Positions 1 to 5,149 of a stretch of DNA of 6,896 nt are shown in pieces. Made by a program: the position numbers and the translations under genes. Every line of letters begins with the position of its first letter. Position 1 is the first letter of the stretch. Origin of the DNA: Clostridia bacterium (GTDB lineage Bacteria; Bacillota; Clostridia; Lachnospirales; WQUN01); NCBI GenBank assembly GCA_025997155.1, contig BNUF01000128.1, forward strand, positions 1-6,896. The letters run 5' to 3'. Below the pieces are notes generated by a model. The model had not been told where the DNA came from and made no database searches. It saw nothing but the letters and a program-made list of their open reading frames with translations.

Positions 1-76
1 CATTAACTTCACTTTTTAAATGACCATTCTTCAATGCGTTCAACGCTTTTTCCCTTAAATCTATTGAATATGCCAT
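1..76 (-). CDS. IS630-type transposase, N-terminal fragment running off the window
   Basis: The reverse strand from the ATG at 74-76 reads MAYSIDLREKALNALKNGHL and then KSEVN up to the window edge. This opening (MAYSIDLR.K.L....GH) is the usual start of IS630-family transposases, where it begins the first helix of a helix-turn-helix DNA-binding domain. The DDE catalytic domain would lie outside the window, so intactness cannot be judged. No clear Shine-Dalgarno precedes the ATG; the upstream bases are A/T only. The family call rests on 25 residues, so it is reasonable but not certain. Confidence 0.7.
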   Translation of the reverse strand, partial: MAYSIDLREKALNALKNGHLKSEVN

Positions 77-153
77 ACTTTTATTTTAACACATCTATTC
101 AATATTTTAAATAGCCTTGACTATAGCACATCAGAAAGATTTTGAACAGGCTC
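77..153 (-). mobile_element. Probable terminal region of the IS630-type element
   Basis: Upstream of the transposase start, the minus strand begins at 153 with GAGCCTGTTCAAAATC, which resembles an IS tip. From that tip to the ATG is 77 bases, a typical distance for an IS end. IS630 elements normally duplicate a TA dinucleotide, but no TA directly abuts 153, so the exact boundary is uncertain. The tip closely matches the one at 5869-5884 (GAGCCTGTCTAAAATC), which belongs to a different transposase family. Confidence 0.45.
120..146 (-). promoter_or_regulatory. Possible promoter of the IS630-type transposase
   Basis: On the minus strand, TTCAAA (141-146) is followed after 15 bp by TATAGT (120-125). 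The -10 is preceded by TG one base upstream (an extended -10, TGCTATAGT). It lies inside the presumed IS end and points at the transposase start at 76. The spacing is short, so this is a tentative call. Confidence 0.3.
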
Positions 154-178
154 AGAGGAAATAATTTTACAAAGGGTA

Positions 179-207
179 TTGACAATTGGAATAATTTGGA
201 GTAGAAT
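179..207 (+). promoter_or_regulatory. Near-consensus sigma-A promoter with no evident gene
   Basis: TTGACA (179-184), a 17-bp spacer and TAGAAT (202-207) give a near-perfect vegetative promoter reading rightward. Transcription would start near 214. No gene with a good ribosome binding site follows for about 240 bp, so it may drive the remnant at 459, a small RNA, or be left over from a lost gene or IS end. Confidence 0.5.
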
Positions 208-405
208 ATTACATAAAATAGCAAAAAGTAGGGTATTCTGTGAACTTATGCAAAATATCTGAGCCGCTCAACATTCGCCACCCCGCAAGGATTTTACTTC
301 CTTAAACAATAGCTGAGAATTTTATCCTGTTCTCTTGATTTATCCCTGATTCCCGACACATAACAAGTTCAACTGTCATAATTTTTAAAACCCTTACTCG
401 CATAG

Positions 406-435
406 TGGACTTTAATATACTATAATAGATACAAT
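406..435 (+). promoter_or_regulatory. Possible promoter of the zinc-ribbon remnant
   Basis: TGGACT (406-411), an 18-bp spacer and TACAAT (430-435) lie 24 bp upstream of the GTG at 459. An overlapping perfect TATAAT at 421-426 has no matching -35. Several A/T-rich hexamers could serve here, so the exact choice is weak. Confidence 0.3.
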
Positions 436-458
436 CTGATATAGTAGGGTGATAAAGT

Positions 459-755
459 GTGGCAACCAAGAGCAGTAGCAAATCAAGGCGCGAAACACCT
501 TGGGACGGAGACATTGAATTGACACCTATGCAAAAATTTCTGAAAACAGAATATGGAGAACATTGTAAGGCACGGCATATGGGGCTTAACGAAAGCGGCG
601 AAGCTGATATGATTAACTCTTTTGCGCCAAAACATTGTCCATATTGTGGGTCTGCTTTACTTATCAAACGTGGTTACACCGCAAACGGAATCCAACGATA
701 CCACATTTTACGCCGTTCAAAAAATGCGATTTTTACTATAAAATGTGTAATTTGA
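459..755 (+). pseudogene. Zinc-ribbon transposase N-terminus (IS1595-like), catalytic domain absent
   Basis: A 98-codon frame from GTG at 459 has a basic, serine-rich start (MATKSSSKSRRETPWDGDIE), then a first zinc-ribbon knuckle APKHCPYCGSALLIKRGYTA, then NGIQRYH. CPYCGS..IKRGYT.NGIQRY is the classic start of the zinc-ribbon domain found at the N-terminus of IS1595-like and related transposases. In an intact family member the next residues would supply the second CxxC and then about 200 residues of DDE catalytic domain. Here the frame becomes low-quality (ILRRSKNAIFTIKCVI) and stops, and neither neighbouring frame restores a CxxC or a DDE domain. I read it as a decayed remnant. Family assignment rests on the single knuckle and the RY(H/K)C-like context. 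Confidence 0.6.
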
Positions 756-792
756 TAATTGCAAACACTGATTTCACAAGGCTTTACGAGAA

Positions 793-821
793 TTTACAAG
801 GTGTGAAAATCGAGGTATTAA
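793..821 (+). promoter_or_regulatory. Likely promoter of the secreted lipase-like gene
   Basis: TTTACA (793-798), a 17-bp spacer and TATTAA (816-821) place a start site near 828, leaving a leader of about 65 bases. The leader contains a small dyad, GGTAC at 829-833 and GTACC at 859-863. The -10 box is only moderately good. Confidence 0.35.
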
Positions 822-894
822 GTATATCGGTACTCTCCTAGTCTCCCTAAAATAAAACTGTACCAAGAACAATTGTGATTTCGGAGGAATTGCT

Positions 895-2775
895 ATGAAA
901 AAGTTGCTTGCGAGTCTTTTTGCAATATTTATAGTGAGTATATCATCAAATTATAATGCTTACGCCGTTTCGATTGAACCCTTAAAAGATAGTGAAATTA
1001 TCGATAGTTTTAACAATAGTAACGAATATAGTTTCAGAATGTCATACTGGGCGGCTATGATGGAGCAAGACATTTATGATGGTAATTGGATTTCAACTGC
1101 AAACAACGGCTTCGAGAAGTCAGAGGCAAATGAAATAGGTTCAGATGAGTATTATATAGGATATCGCGATGTCGGAGGGTTAGGAACAGTCTGCCTTATA
1201 AATATCAAAGGTACTGATGCTCTTTCCCTAAAAGATTGGAATAGTATTAAGGACTGGTCAAGCAACTTCAGCCCTTCTAATGCGTTTGATATTAGCACCG
1301 AATTCCCTAAGGGAGACTCAGCTACTGCTCATCAATTCGCTGTGCATTTAGGTTTTAGGAATTCTGCATATGCCATATACAATGACATTGTAAAAAAGGG
1401 ATACTTAAACCATTACTCCGATTCTGGTTCGCCGAAAGAATTGTACTACTTAATAATCGGGCACAGTCGCGGTGGTGCTTTGGCAGAAATACTATCCTTG
1501 ATAATACCACGAGAAACAGGGGTTGACGATAGCCATATTTTGGCGTACACACACGCAGCGGCACCTTATGCATTTACACCACTAAAAACTATGACGAGTG
1601 ATTTACTGCGAGGGCATATATATAAAACGATAAACGATTTAGATATTATGGATGACCTTCTTGACAAAATGCCTGAGGCTAGGAATATGACAGTTGCTAA
1701 TACGATAGTTGTCATTCCTAAAGACGGGATAACTCCTTATGTGAACGATAAAGGTGAGCAAGGGTACGATTACCTTTATTACCACAATTTAGATAGTGAT
1801 TATATTCCGTGGTTAAAGGAACAAATAGTCAACGAGGAATTAAACGACATCGAATACAGCAATACTGCTTATGCCGCAAATCCTACCTATACTTTGGAGT
1901 TTTACGAAGGTTGGGATAACGTGACTGATTACGGTACTACAGCGAAAACAGAGTTGCGTAAAAAGCTAATCTCGAAAAAGTTGTCGAACGGAGCGGAAAT
2001 AGTAGACGCTCATATATCATTCCAATCAGATAATGCACCTCGGAGTGTGGACGACAAAAAAATAATACCGCCAGCAGATTACAAGTTTTTAATGGTGAAC
2101 GGTTCGCTTGTTCCTGAAGCGAATATAAAGACTGTTCGAGGAACTTCACTTGTTCCTGTACGCATAATTAGCGAACGCTTAGGAGCAATAGTGAAATGGG
2201 ATGCTACTACAAAATCTATTTCTATAAACAATGATACAACGTCAATTATTCTCGTTATAGATTCAAAACAAGCTACTGTGAATGGGAAAACCGTAACCCT
2301 TGATGAAGTGGCTCAAAATATAGACGGAGTTACTTACGTTCCGTTAAGATTTGTATCTGAATATTTGGGGGCTAACGTGGGCTTTTATGAAAAATCACCA
2401 TTTTATGAATATCCTGTTGTTTGGGTGGATAGTACATCAAAGAGCGAAAAAGTAACTGTTAGCAAGGAGAATAGTGCGAAATTTGTCGGCAACGCTTTGA
2501 AAAAAGAATTTGAGCAGAAAAAATCAGAGTATCTTCAACCTGAACATTATGATACTATTGGTGAATATATATACGAAACAGCAGATTCGTTCAAATGTGT
2601 TGACGAGTTTTCACGTTATTGGGTGATAGGAATAGATTTTGAATCAGGTGCTACTCCTTGTTATTTAGTAGACAAATATAATGGAGATATGTTCGGATTC
2701 AGTTACGCTTTTAGTGGATTTAGACGCTTTGGTATAAGTTCAGGTGTTGGTGTTGTTAACTTTTTGGTAGGTTAA
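895..2775 (+). CDS. Secreted class-3-lipase-like hydrolase with copper-amine-oxidase-N-type domain
   Basis: A 626-residue protein that starts at the ATG 7 bp after a GGAGG site (883-887). Residues 1-24 are a signal peptide: KK start, hydrophobic core, AYA before the predicted cut. Residues about 45-310 look like a class-3 lipase fold: KGTDALSLKDW (105-115) fits the RGT...DW oxyanion-side motif, and GHSRGGALAE (189-198) is the nucleophile elbow with Ser191. Asp250 in NDLDIMDD and His297 in YYHNLDSDY are the likely remaining triad members. Residues about 398-512 carry the LVPVR.ISERLGA.V.WD...K.I and YVPLRFVSEYLGA pattern of the copper-amine-oxidase-N (stalk) domain common in Firmicutes surface proteins; such domains generally do not imply amine oxidase activity. 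Residues 525-626 form an unrecognised globular domain (YWVIGIDF...YLVDKYNGDMFGF). The substrate is unknown; ester or lipid hydrolysis at the cell surface is inferred. It is transcribed alone. Confidence 0.85.
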   Translation: MKKLLASLFAIFIVSISSNYNAYAVSIEPLKDSEIIDSFNNSNEYSFRMSYWAAMMEQDIYDGNWISTANNGFEKSEANEIGSDEYYIGYRDVGGLGTVCLINIKGTDALSLKDWNSIKDWSSNFSPSNAFDISTEFPKGDSATAHQFAVHLGFRNSAYAIYNDIVKKGYLNHYSDSGSPKELYYLIIGHSRGGALAEILSLIIPRETGVDDSHILAYTHAAAPYAFTPLKTMTSDLLRGHIYKTINDLDIMDDLLDKMPEARNMTVANTIVVIPKDGITPYVNDKGEQGYDYLYYHNLDSDYIPWLKEQIVNEELNDIEYSNTAYAANPTYTLEFYEGWDNVTDYGTTAKTELRKKLISKKLSNGAEIVDAHISFQSDNAPRSVDDKKIIPPADYKFLMVNGSLVPEANIKTVRGTSLVPVRIISERLGAIVKWDATTKSISINNDTTSIILVIDSKQATVNGKTVTLDEVAQNIDGVTYVPLRFVSEYLGANVGFYEKSPFYEYPVVWVDSTSKSEKVTVSKENSAKFVGNALKKEFEQKKSEYLQPEHYDTIGEYIYETADSFKCVDEFSRYWVIGIDFESGATPCYLVDKYNGDMFGFSYAFSGFRRFGISSGVGVVNFLVG

Positions 2776-2810
2776 ATGCTACTGCAATAAATTTCATCTG
2801 GTTATAAAAA

Positions 2811-2846
2811 ATATCAGGCAAGGATAAGTCTTTGCCTGGTATTTTT
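2811..2846. terminator. Bidirectional rho-independent terminator
   Basis: Arms at 2811-2823 and 2830-2842 pair over 13 bp (two G-T pairs in RNA) around a 6-base loop, with core CAGGCAA/TTGCCTG. T5 follows on the plus strand (2842-2846), and an A6 run upstream gives a T6 tail on the minus strand. It separates the convergent genes ending at 2775 and 2850. Confidence 0.85.
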
Positions 2847-2849
2847 GAG

Positions 2850-3353
2850 TTAGATTTCGTACTTTATGTTGCGAGATTTAAGTTCGTTTATTAGTGTGTC
2901 TTTTTCTGTTTCGGGAAGTCTTGTTACTTGCGTTGCCTTTGCAAGCGTTGTGCCGAATTCCATTATGACGTTCACAGCAGACTCTAATCTGCTTTCTGTA
3001 ATATACTTATCTTTTAGACCCGATTCAACAACTAACTCATTAAGCACAACTCCCATATTATTCAAAACATCCTTAGCGAATTGCGGATTTGCGTCCATTA
3101 AGACATCAAGATATGCTTGCTTGTGAATTTCTTCTCCGAATCCGTCACATAACTGCACTATTTGTGAGAAACTTGAAGCGTCTAATTTATTGCTCAAATT
3201 TTTAAGCCAAATATTATCTTCTTCCGATAGTAGCCTTGTTTGGATTATCTGTATAGGCAAGAACCAACCCGAAACAACGTATATGCCGTTATATTTCTCG
3301 TTTATGTCGTATTTCAGTGCATATAGCGTTTTCGTTTTACACCCAGCGCGGAA
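2850..3353 (-). pseudogene. C-terminal remnant of a PD-(D/E)XK/Rpn-like Firmicutes protein (tentative), 5' end lost
   Basis: From the TTG at 3260 the frame gives 136 residues, but it stays open upstream for another 31 codons to a TAG at 3354-3356 with no start codon of good quality. The extra codons read sensibly (TLYALKYDINEKYNGIYVVS then GWFLPIQIIQ), so the true protein began further upstream and has been cut. The segment Y.GIY.V.G...PIQII.T..LSEE.N.WLK.L.N resembles, from memory, the C-terminal part of a clostridial family often labelled Rpn/PD-(D/E)XK nuclease-like; the nuclease core would be in the missing N-terminal part. The rest is helical with no catalytic motif visible. The break lies at the 22-bp repeats at 3321-3409, which suggests a transposition or recombination event removed the head. 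The family name is tentative; the truncation is well supported. Confidence 0.55.
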
Positions 3354-3409
3354 CTATTTTACATCTGCCGCGCTAGAACTTTACACCCCATCGCACACGG
3401 ATTTTACAC
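3321..3409 (-). repeat. Left array of four 22-bp TGTAAAAT..CGCG repeats
   Basis: Read on the minus strand, units begin with a TGTAAAA-type motif whose plus-strand ends fall at 3409, 3386, 3364 and 3342, i.e. steps of 23, 22 and 22 bp. The units follow GTGTAAAAT, about 5 variable bases, CGCG or a relative, then a G-rich tail. The unit ending at 3364 shares TGTAAAATAGTTCCGCGC with the second unit of the right array. The unit ending at 3342 is the most degenerate and overlaps the truncated gene. Repeated TG-starting motifs near an end recall IS21-family termini, but no istA or istB is present. Helically phased 22-bp units could also be protein-binding iterons. Confidence 0.75.
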
Positions 3410-3427
3410 AGAATAGCCGTTTTTCGG

Positions 3428-3485
3428 ACTCATAGACAATATGGAGAATGTTCTCGTTGATGAACTAACCTATGCAATGGAAAGC
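3428..3485 (+). repeat. 58-bp direct repeat, copy 1
   Basis: This segment matches 3595-3652 at 51 of 58 positions by hand alignment, starting at ACTCATAG and ending in GCAATGGAAAGC. It encloses a 16-codon frame from ATG 3441 to TGA 3489-3491 (MENVLVDELTYAMESK). It lies between the facing tips of the two 22-bp arrays. The upstream bases show no ribosome binding site. Confidence 0.85.
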
Positions 3486-3525
3486 AAATGAGATAAACTC
3501 GCTCTTTGATTTTAATTATACTCAA

Positions 3526-3591
3526 GTGTAAAATTTTTGCGCGTTAGGTGTAAAATAGTTCCGCGCCGAGTGTAAAATATACACCGCGATA
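3526..3591 (+). repeat. Right array of three 22-bp TGTAAAAT..CGCG repeats
   Basis: GTGTAAAAT occurs at 3526, 3548 and 3570, exactly 22 bp apart, each followed by about 5 variable bases and a CGCG-type core. The array is inverted relative to 3321-3409, so the TGT tips of the two arrays face each other across 116 bp. Confidence 0.85.
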
Positions 3592-3594
3592 CTC

Positions 3595-3652
3595 ACTCAT
3601 AGGTACTATGGTGAATATTCTCGTTGATGAACTAACCTGTGCAATGGAAAAC
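3595..3652 (+). repeat. 58-bp direct repeat, copy 2
   Basis: Second copy of the segment at 3428-3485, offset by 167 bp and directly right of the three-unit array. Its frame, ATG 3608 to TAG 3677-3679, gives MVNILVDELTCAMENV and 7 further residues. Both copies keep xLIxxMxNxLVDELTxAME, so the duplication covers a once-coding stretch or a shared IS flank. No ribosome binding site is visible. Confidence 0.85.
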
Positions 3653-3778
3653 GTGTCCGTAATGAGGTATAAAATTTAGAGTTTGATATTCATCGTTCCA
3701 GTTGCATCTATGCGGAGCTTGTTTTTAATACCTTGACGGCTTCATGCCTCGTTAAGAACAATTTATGAATTTTTATGA

Positions 3779-3977
3779 ACTTGAGAGTTAAAAGTTCTTC
3801 AGGAGATAGAGTTTAAGCAAACGCCCCATTACCCACAAGTCGGCATAAATTCGACCGAATTTATAAGTCGAATTAAATAAGGTTTGTCCAAAATGGGCTA
3901 TTTTTGAAACCCCCTTTAATTCGAGAATCCAGTAGAAACAGTGCTTTTCAAAGGCAGAGAACTTTTAACTCTCAAGT
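3779..3977. repeat. 199-bp segment bounded by a perfect 20-bp inverted repeat
   Basis: ACTTGAGAGTTAAAAGTTCT at 3779-3798 is repeated in perfect inverted form at 3958-3977. The 159-bp interior includes a hairpin with 8-bp arms ATAAATTC (3845-3852) and GAATTTAT (3857-3864). Size and perfect terminal inversions fit a miniature transposable element, but I see no target duplication immediately outside. A diverged third copy of one arm is at 4145-4161. An RNA with closed ends is an alternative reading. Confidence 0.6.
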
Positions 3978-3980
3978 GTA

Positions 3981-4007
3981 GCGTTTTGTAGCAAAATCAC
4001 AAAACGC
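3981..4007. other. Hairpin GCGTTTTG / CAAAACGC
   Basis: Perfect 8-bp arms at 3981-3988 and 4000-4007 enclose an 11-base loop. The bases after it (CCCCATTTTATG) are not a clean T-run, so it is a poor terminator. AAACGCCCCATT, which overlaps the right arm (4002-4013), also occurs at 3819-3830 inside the inverted-repeat segment. Confidence 0.45.
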
Positions 4008-4010
4008 CCC

Positions 4011-4040
4011 ATTTTATGTTATTTTATGTTATTTTATGGA
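4011..4040 (+). repeat. Three tandem 10-bp repeats (ATTTTATGTT)
   Basis: ATTTTATGTT, ATTTTATGTT, ATTTTATGGA run head to tail. The 10-bp period is close to one helical turn, so an AT-rich binding or unwinding site is possible, though simple slippage is equally likely. Confidence 0.8.
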
Positions 4041-4144
4041 TAGGATACACTCGAAAAATCTTGTTGTCAACAAAATAATATCGACAATTTCGGTCTAATT
4101 TCGACACATACATATTATCACAAGCAATTACTTTGTTTTTTCAG

Positions 4145-4161
4145 AGAACTTTTAATCCTCA
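4145..4161 (+). repeat. Third, diverged copy of the inverted-repeat arm
   Basis: AGAACTTTTAATCCTCA matches the right arm at 3958 (AGAACTTTTAACTCTCA) except for a CT/TC swap. It is preceded by the same CAG-type bases. It lies about 60 bp upstream of the regulator's promoter. Confidence 0.6.
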
Positions 4162-4201
4162 CCGCAAAGGAGAATATTCCGATATAACTATGAATATTTT
4201 T

Positions 4202-4221
4202 CGCAAAAGCAAGTGTTTGCG
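4202..4221. promoter_or_regulatory. Candidate operator: CGCAAA-N8-TTTGCG dyad
   Basis: Perfect 6-bp arms at 4202-4207 and 4216-4221 end one base before the -35 box at 4223. A dyad in this position could bind a dimeric regulator, possibly the HTH protein encoded downstream (autoregulation inferred). Confidence 0.4.
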
Positions 4222-4222
4222 C

Positions 4223-4251
4223 TTGAATTTTCTTCCTTATTGTGCTACAAT
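4223..4251 (+). promoter_or_regulatory. Promoter of the HTH regulator/helicase pair
   Basis: TTGAAT (4223-4228), a 17-bp spacer and TACAAT (4246-4251) with an extended TG (TGCTACAAT) form a strong vegetative promoter. The predicted start near 4258 leaves about 34 bases to the ATG at 4292 and only about 13 to the ATG at 4271, favouring 4292. Confidence 0.65.
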
Positions 4252-4291
4252 GGCAATGTAGGAGTGAGATATGCCTTTCAGGAGGTGTTTG

Positions 4292-4564
4292 ATGAAAGTC
4301 AGTTACAAAAAATTATGGAAACTGCTGATAGACAGGGAGATTAAGCGAATAGAGCTATCAAGGTTTGCCAAAGTAGGCAATTCCACCATAACAAAGATGT
4401 CAAAGGGCGAGAACGTGAATTTGGAGATACTTATCCGTATATGTACCGCGCTTCAGTGCAATTTGCACGATATAGTTGAATTAGTGCCGAACAGCGGCGA
4501 TGCGGGAGTCACGGCAAACAGCTTAAATCAAATGGGAAAGGGAACGCCGCAATGCCTACAATGA
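4292..4564 (+). CDS. Small Xre/Cro-type HTH transcriptional regulator
   Basis: A 90-residue protein. The ATG at 4292 is preferred because AGGAGGTG (4280-4287) sits at ideal distance; an upstream in-frame ATG at 4271 would add 7 residues (MPFRRCL) and has a weaker site. The pattern MKVSYKKLWKLLIDREIKR..L...A..... STITKMSKGENVNLEIL.RIC.AL.C...DIVE is the compact Cro/C1-type HTH family common in Firmicutes (HTH_26-like), with the helix-turn-helix about residues 21-40 and the fold ending near 65. The tail 66-90 is family-atypical, Gly/Asn/Gln-rich, and overlaps the next gene by 13 bp, so the two are translationally coupled. Such proteins often control the mobile or defence cassette they precede. 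Its codons are richer in G+C than the flanks, which suggests joint transfer with the helicase. Confidence 0.85.
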   Translation: MKVSYKKLWKLLIDREIKRIELSRFAKVGNSTITKMSKGENVNLEILIRICTALQCNLHDIVELVPNSGDAGVTANSLNQMGKGTPQCLQ

Positions 4565-4836
4565 CACCATTTCGCGCGGTTTTGACCGCTAACGAAATAT
4601 CACACTACACCTACGCTCACGACAGGCTTGTCGCGGCGTTTGCCTCCGCGAATATAAAGGTTTACCCGTATCAAGTTGCGGCGGCGCAATTCGCCTTGCG
4701 TTCTGAATGGCGCAAAGGCGTTATTCTTGCCGACGAGGGCGGGATAGGCAAGACAATGGAAACTCTGCTCGTGTTGTCGCAGTTATGGTTTGAGGGCAAG
4801 GAAAAAATCCTGCTCATCGTGCCTACGCCGCTGTAA
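4552..4836 (+). pseudogene. SNF2/DEAD-type helicase, N-terminal remnant
   Basis: A 94-residue frame overlapping the HTH gene, with an AAAGGGA-type site about 7 bp upstream of the ATG. VYPYQVAAAQFALRS (36-50) is the Q-motif-like region, VILADEGGIGKTMET (57-71) is Walker A with Lys67 (usual form ADEVGLGKT.E), and ILLIVPTPL (86-94) is motif Ia, where VP..L is normally followed by QW. The frame stops there; neither other frame continues, and the next bases are AT-rich and non-coding. Related SNF2-type proteins of this architecture run to roughly 900-1,000 residues, so the Walker B DEAH box and the second RecA domain are missing and it cannot be an active helicase. I infer a deletion that left the head of a regulator-helicase cassette. 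The frame is visibly richer in G+C than what follows. Confidence 0.75.
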
Positions 4837-5120
4837 AACCGCATAAAGAATAAGAAAAATAATTTTAATGAAAAAATCTTACCGAACTGGCAAAAATGGT
4901 AATAATTTGGTAAAAATATTTAGCCATAAAAGCAAAAATCTCCTGTGATTGGAAAATATTCACAGGAGATTTTTGTTTTTATATCAAAATTCGGAAATAA
5001 ACTAGAAATAAATCGGAAAATTATTAGTTAACATTAAGCTTAATCTTAATAACTTTTAGTATAAAAATGCTTTTCATAAGACTGGTGAGTTTATTAAACG
5101 GTTTTTGAACAATAATTAAA
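4837..5120. other. AT-rich non-coding stretch after the helicase remnant
   Basis: No gene is visible on either strand. Besides the terminator at 4934-4980 it holds a 12-bp palindrome ATTAAGCTTAAT at 5033-5044 within a looser AGTTA...TAACT dyad. The fall in G+C right after 4836 marks the likely deletion or insertion junction that ended the helicase. Confidence 0.5.
4934..4980 (+). terminator. Strong rho-independent terminator
   Basis: Perfect 15-bp arms at 4934-4948 and 4960-4974 (core ATCTCCTGTGA / TCACAGGAGAT) with an 11-base loop, followed by TTTTGTTTTT. Placed to end the HTH/helicase transcript; the A-run on the left side means it could also work from the other strand. Confidence 0.85.
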
Positions 5121-5148
5121 CAGCGATTAAATTGGGTTTAAATCGCTG
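5121..5148 (-). terminator. Terminator of the 182-residue protein gene
   Basis: On the minus strand CAGCGATTTAAA (5137-5148) pairs with TTTAATCGCTG (5121-5131), one bulged base, short CCCAA loop, followed by TTTAATTATTGTT. It lies 1-2 bases after the stop codon at 5150-5152. The tail is interrupted by A, so efficiency is uncertain. Confidence 0.6.
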
Positions 5149-5149
5149 C

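Larger units (their letters stand above)
154..458. other. Non-coding stretch between IS end and zinc-ribbon remnant
   Basis: No convincing gene was found on either strand. The plus strand holds one near-consensus promoter at 179-207 and a weaker one at 406-435. A 22-codon reading frame opens at a GTG near 241 and ends at a TAA near 304; its only ribosome-site candidate is GTAGGG and it matches nothing I recognise. The minus-strand open frame across 302-667 mostly overlies the zinc-ribbon frame and is probably a shadow. Confidence 0.5.
3354..4222. other. Repeat-rich non-coding region
   Basis: About 870 bases hold no convincing gene on either strand. They contain the two 22-bp repeat arrays, a 58-bp direct duplication with two tiny reading frames, a 20-bp inverted repeat with a third relative, short hairpins and a 10-bp tandem repeat, each listed separately. 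Base composition is AT-rich apart from the CGCG cores of the arrays. The region looks like a graveyard of small mobile-element ends, though a regulatory or replication role for some of the repeats is not excluded. Confidence 0.6.

Noticed and set aside
302..667. 121-codon reading frame on the minus strand
   Set aside because: No good ribosome site, not recognisable, and it overlaps the zinc-ribbon frame, whose CPYCGS..IKRGYT motif is clearly genuine.
1355..2149. Minus-strand frames within the lipase-like gene
   Set aside because: Shadows of a gene with a signal peptide and recognisable domains.
2866..3435. Plus-strand frames of 86 and 81 codons
   Set aside because: They lie opposite the truncated minus-strand gene, lack ribosome sites, and their composition mirrors the opposite strand.
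3321..3591. CRISPR-like array
   Set aside because: The 22-bp period leaves no room for spacers, the variable part is only a few bases, the two arrays are inverted, and there are no cas genes.
3441..3679. The twin tiny frames as real micro-protein genes
   Set aside because: No ribosome binding site before either ATG and different, ragged ends; better explained as a duplicated fragment.
3779..3977. Retron msr-msd RNA
   Set aside because: A long closing stem and an inner hairpin are suggestive, but no reverse transcriptase gene or fragment is present in the window, so it stays only as an alternative.
3981..4020. Rho-independent terminator
   Set aside because: The stem is good, but the following bases CCCCATTTTATG lack an immediate T-run and no gene ends upstream.
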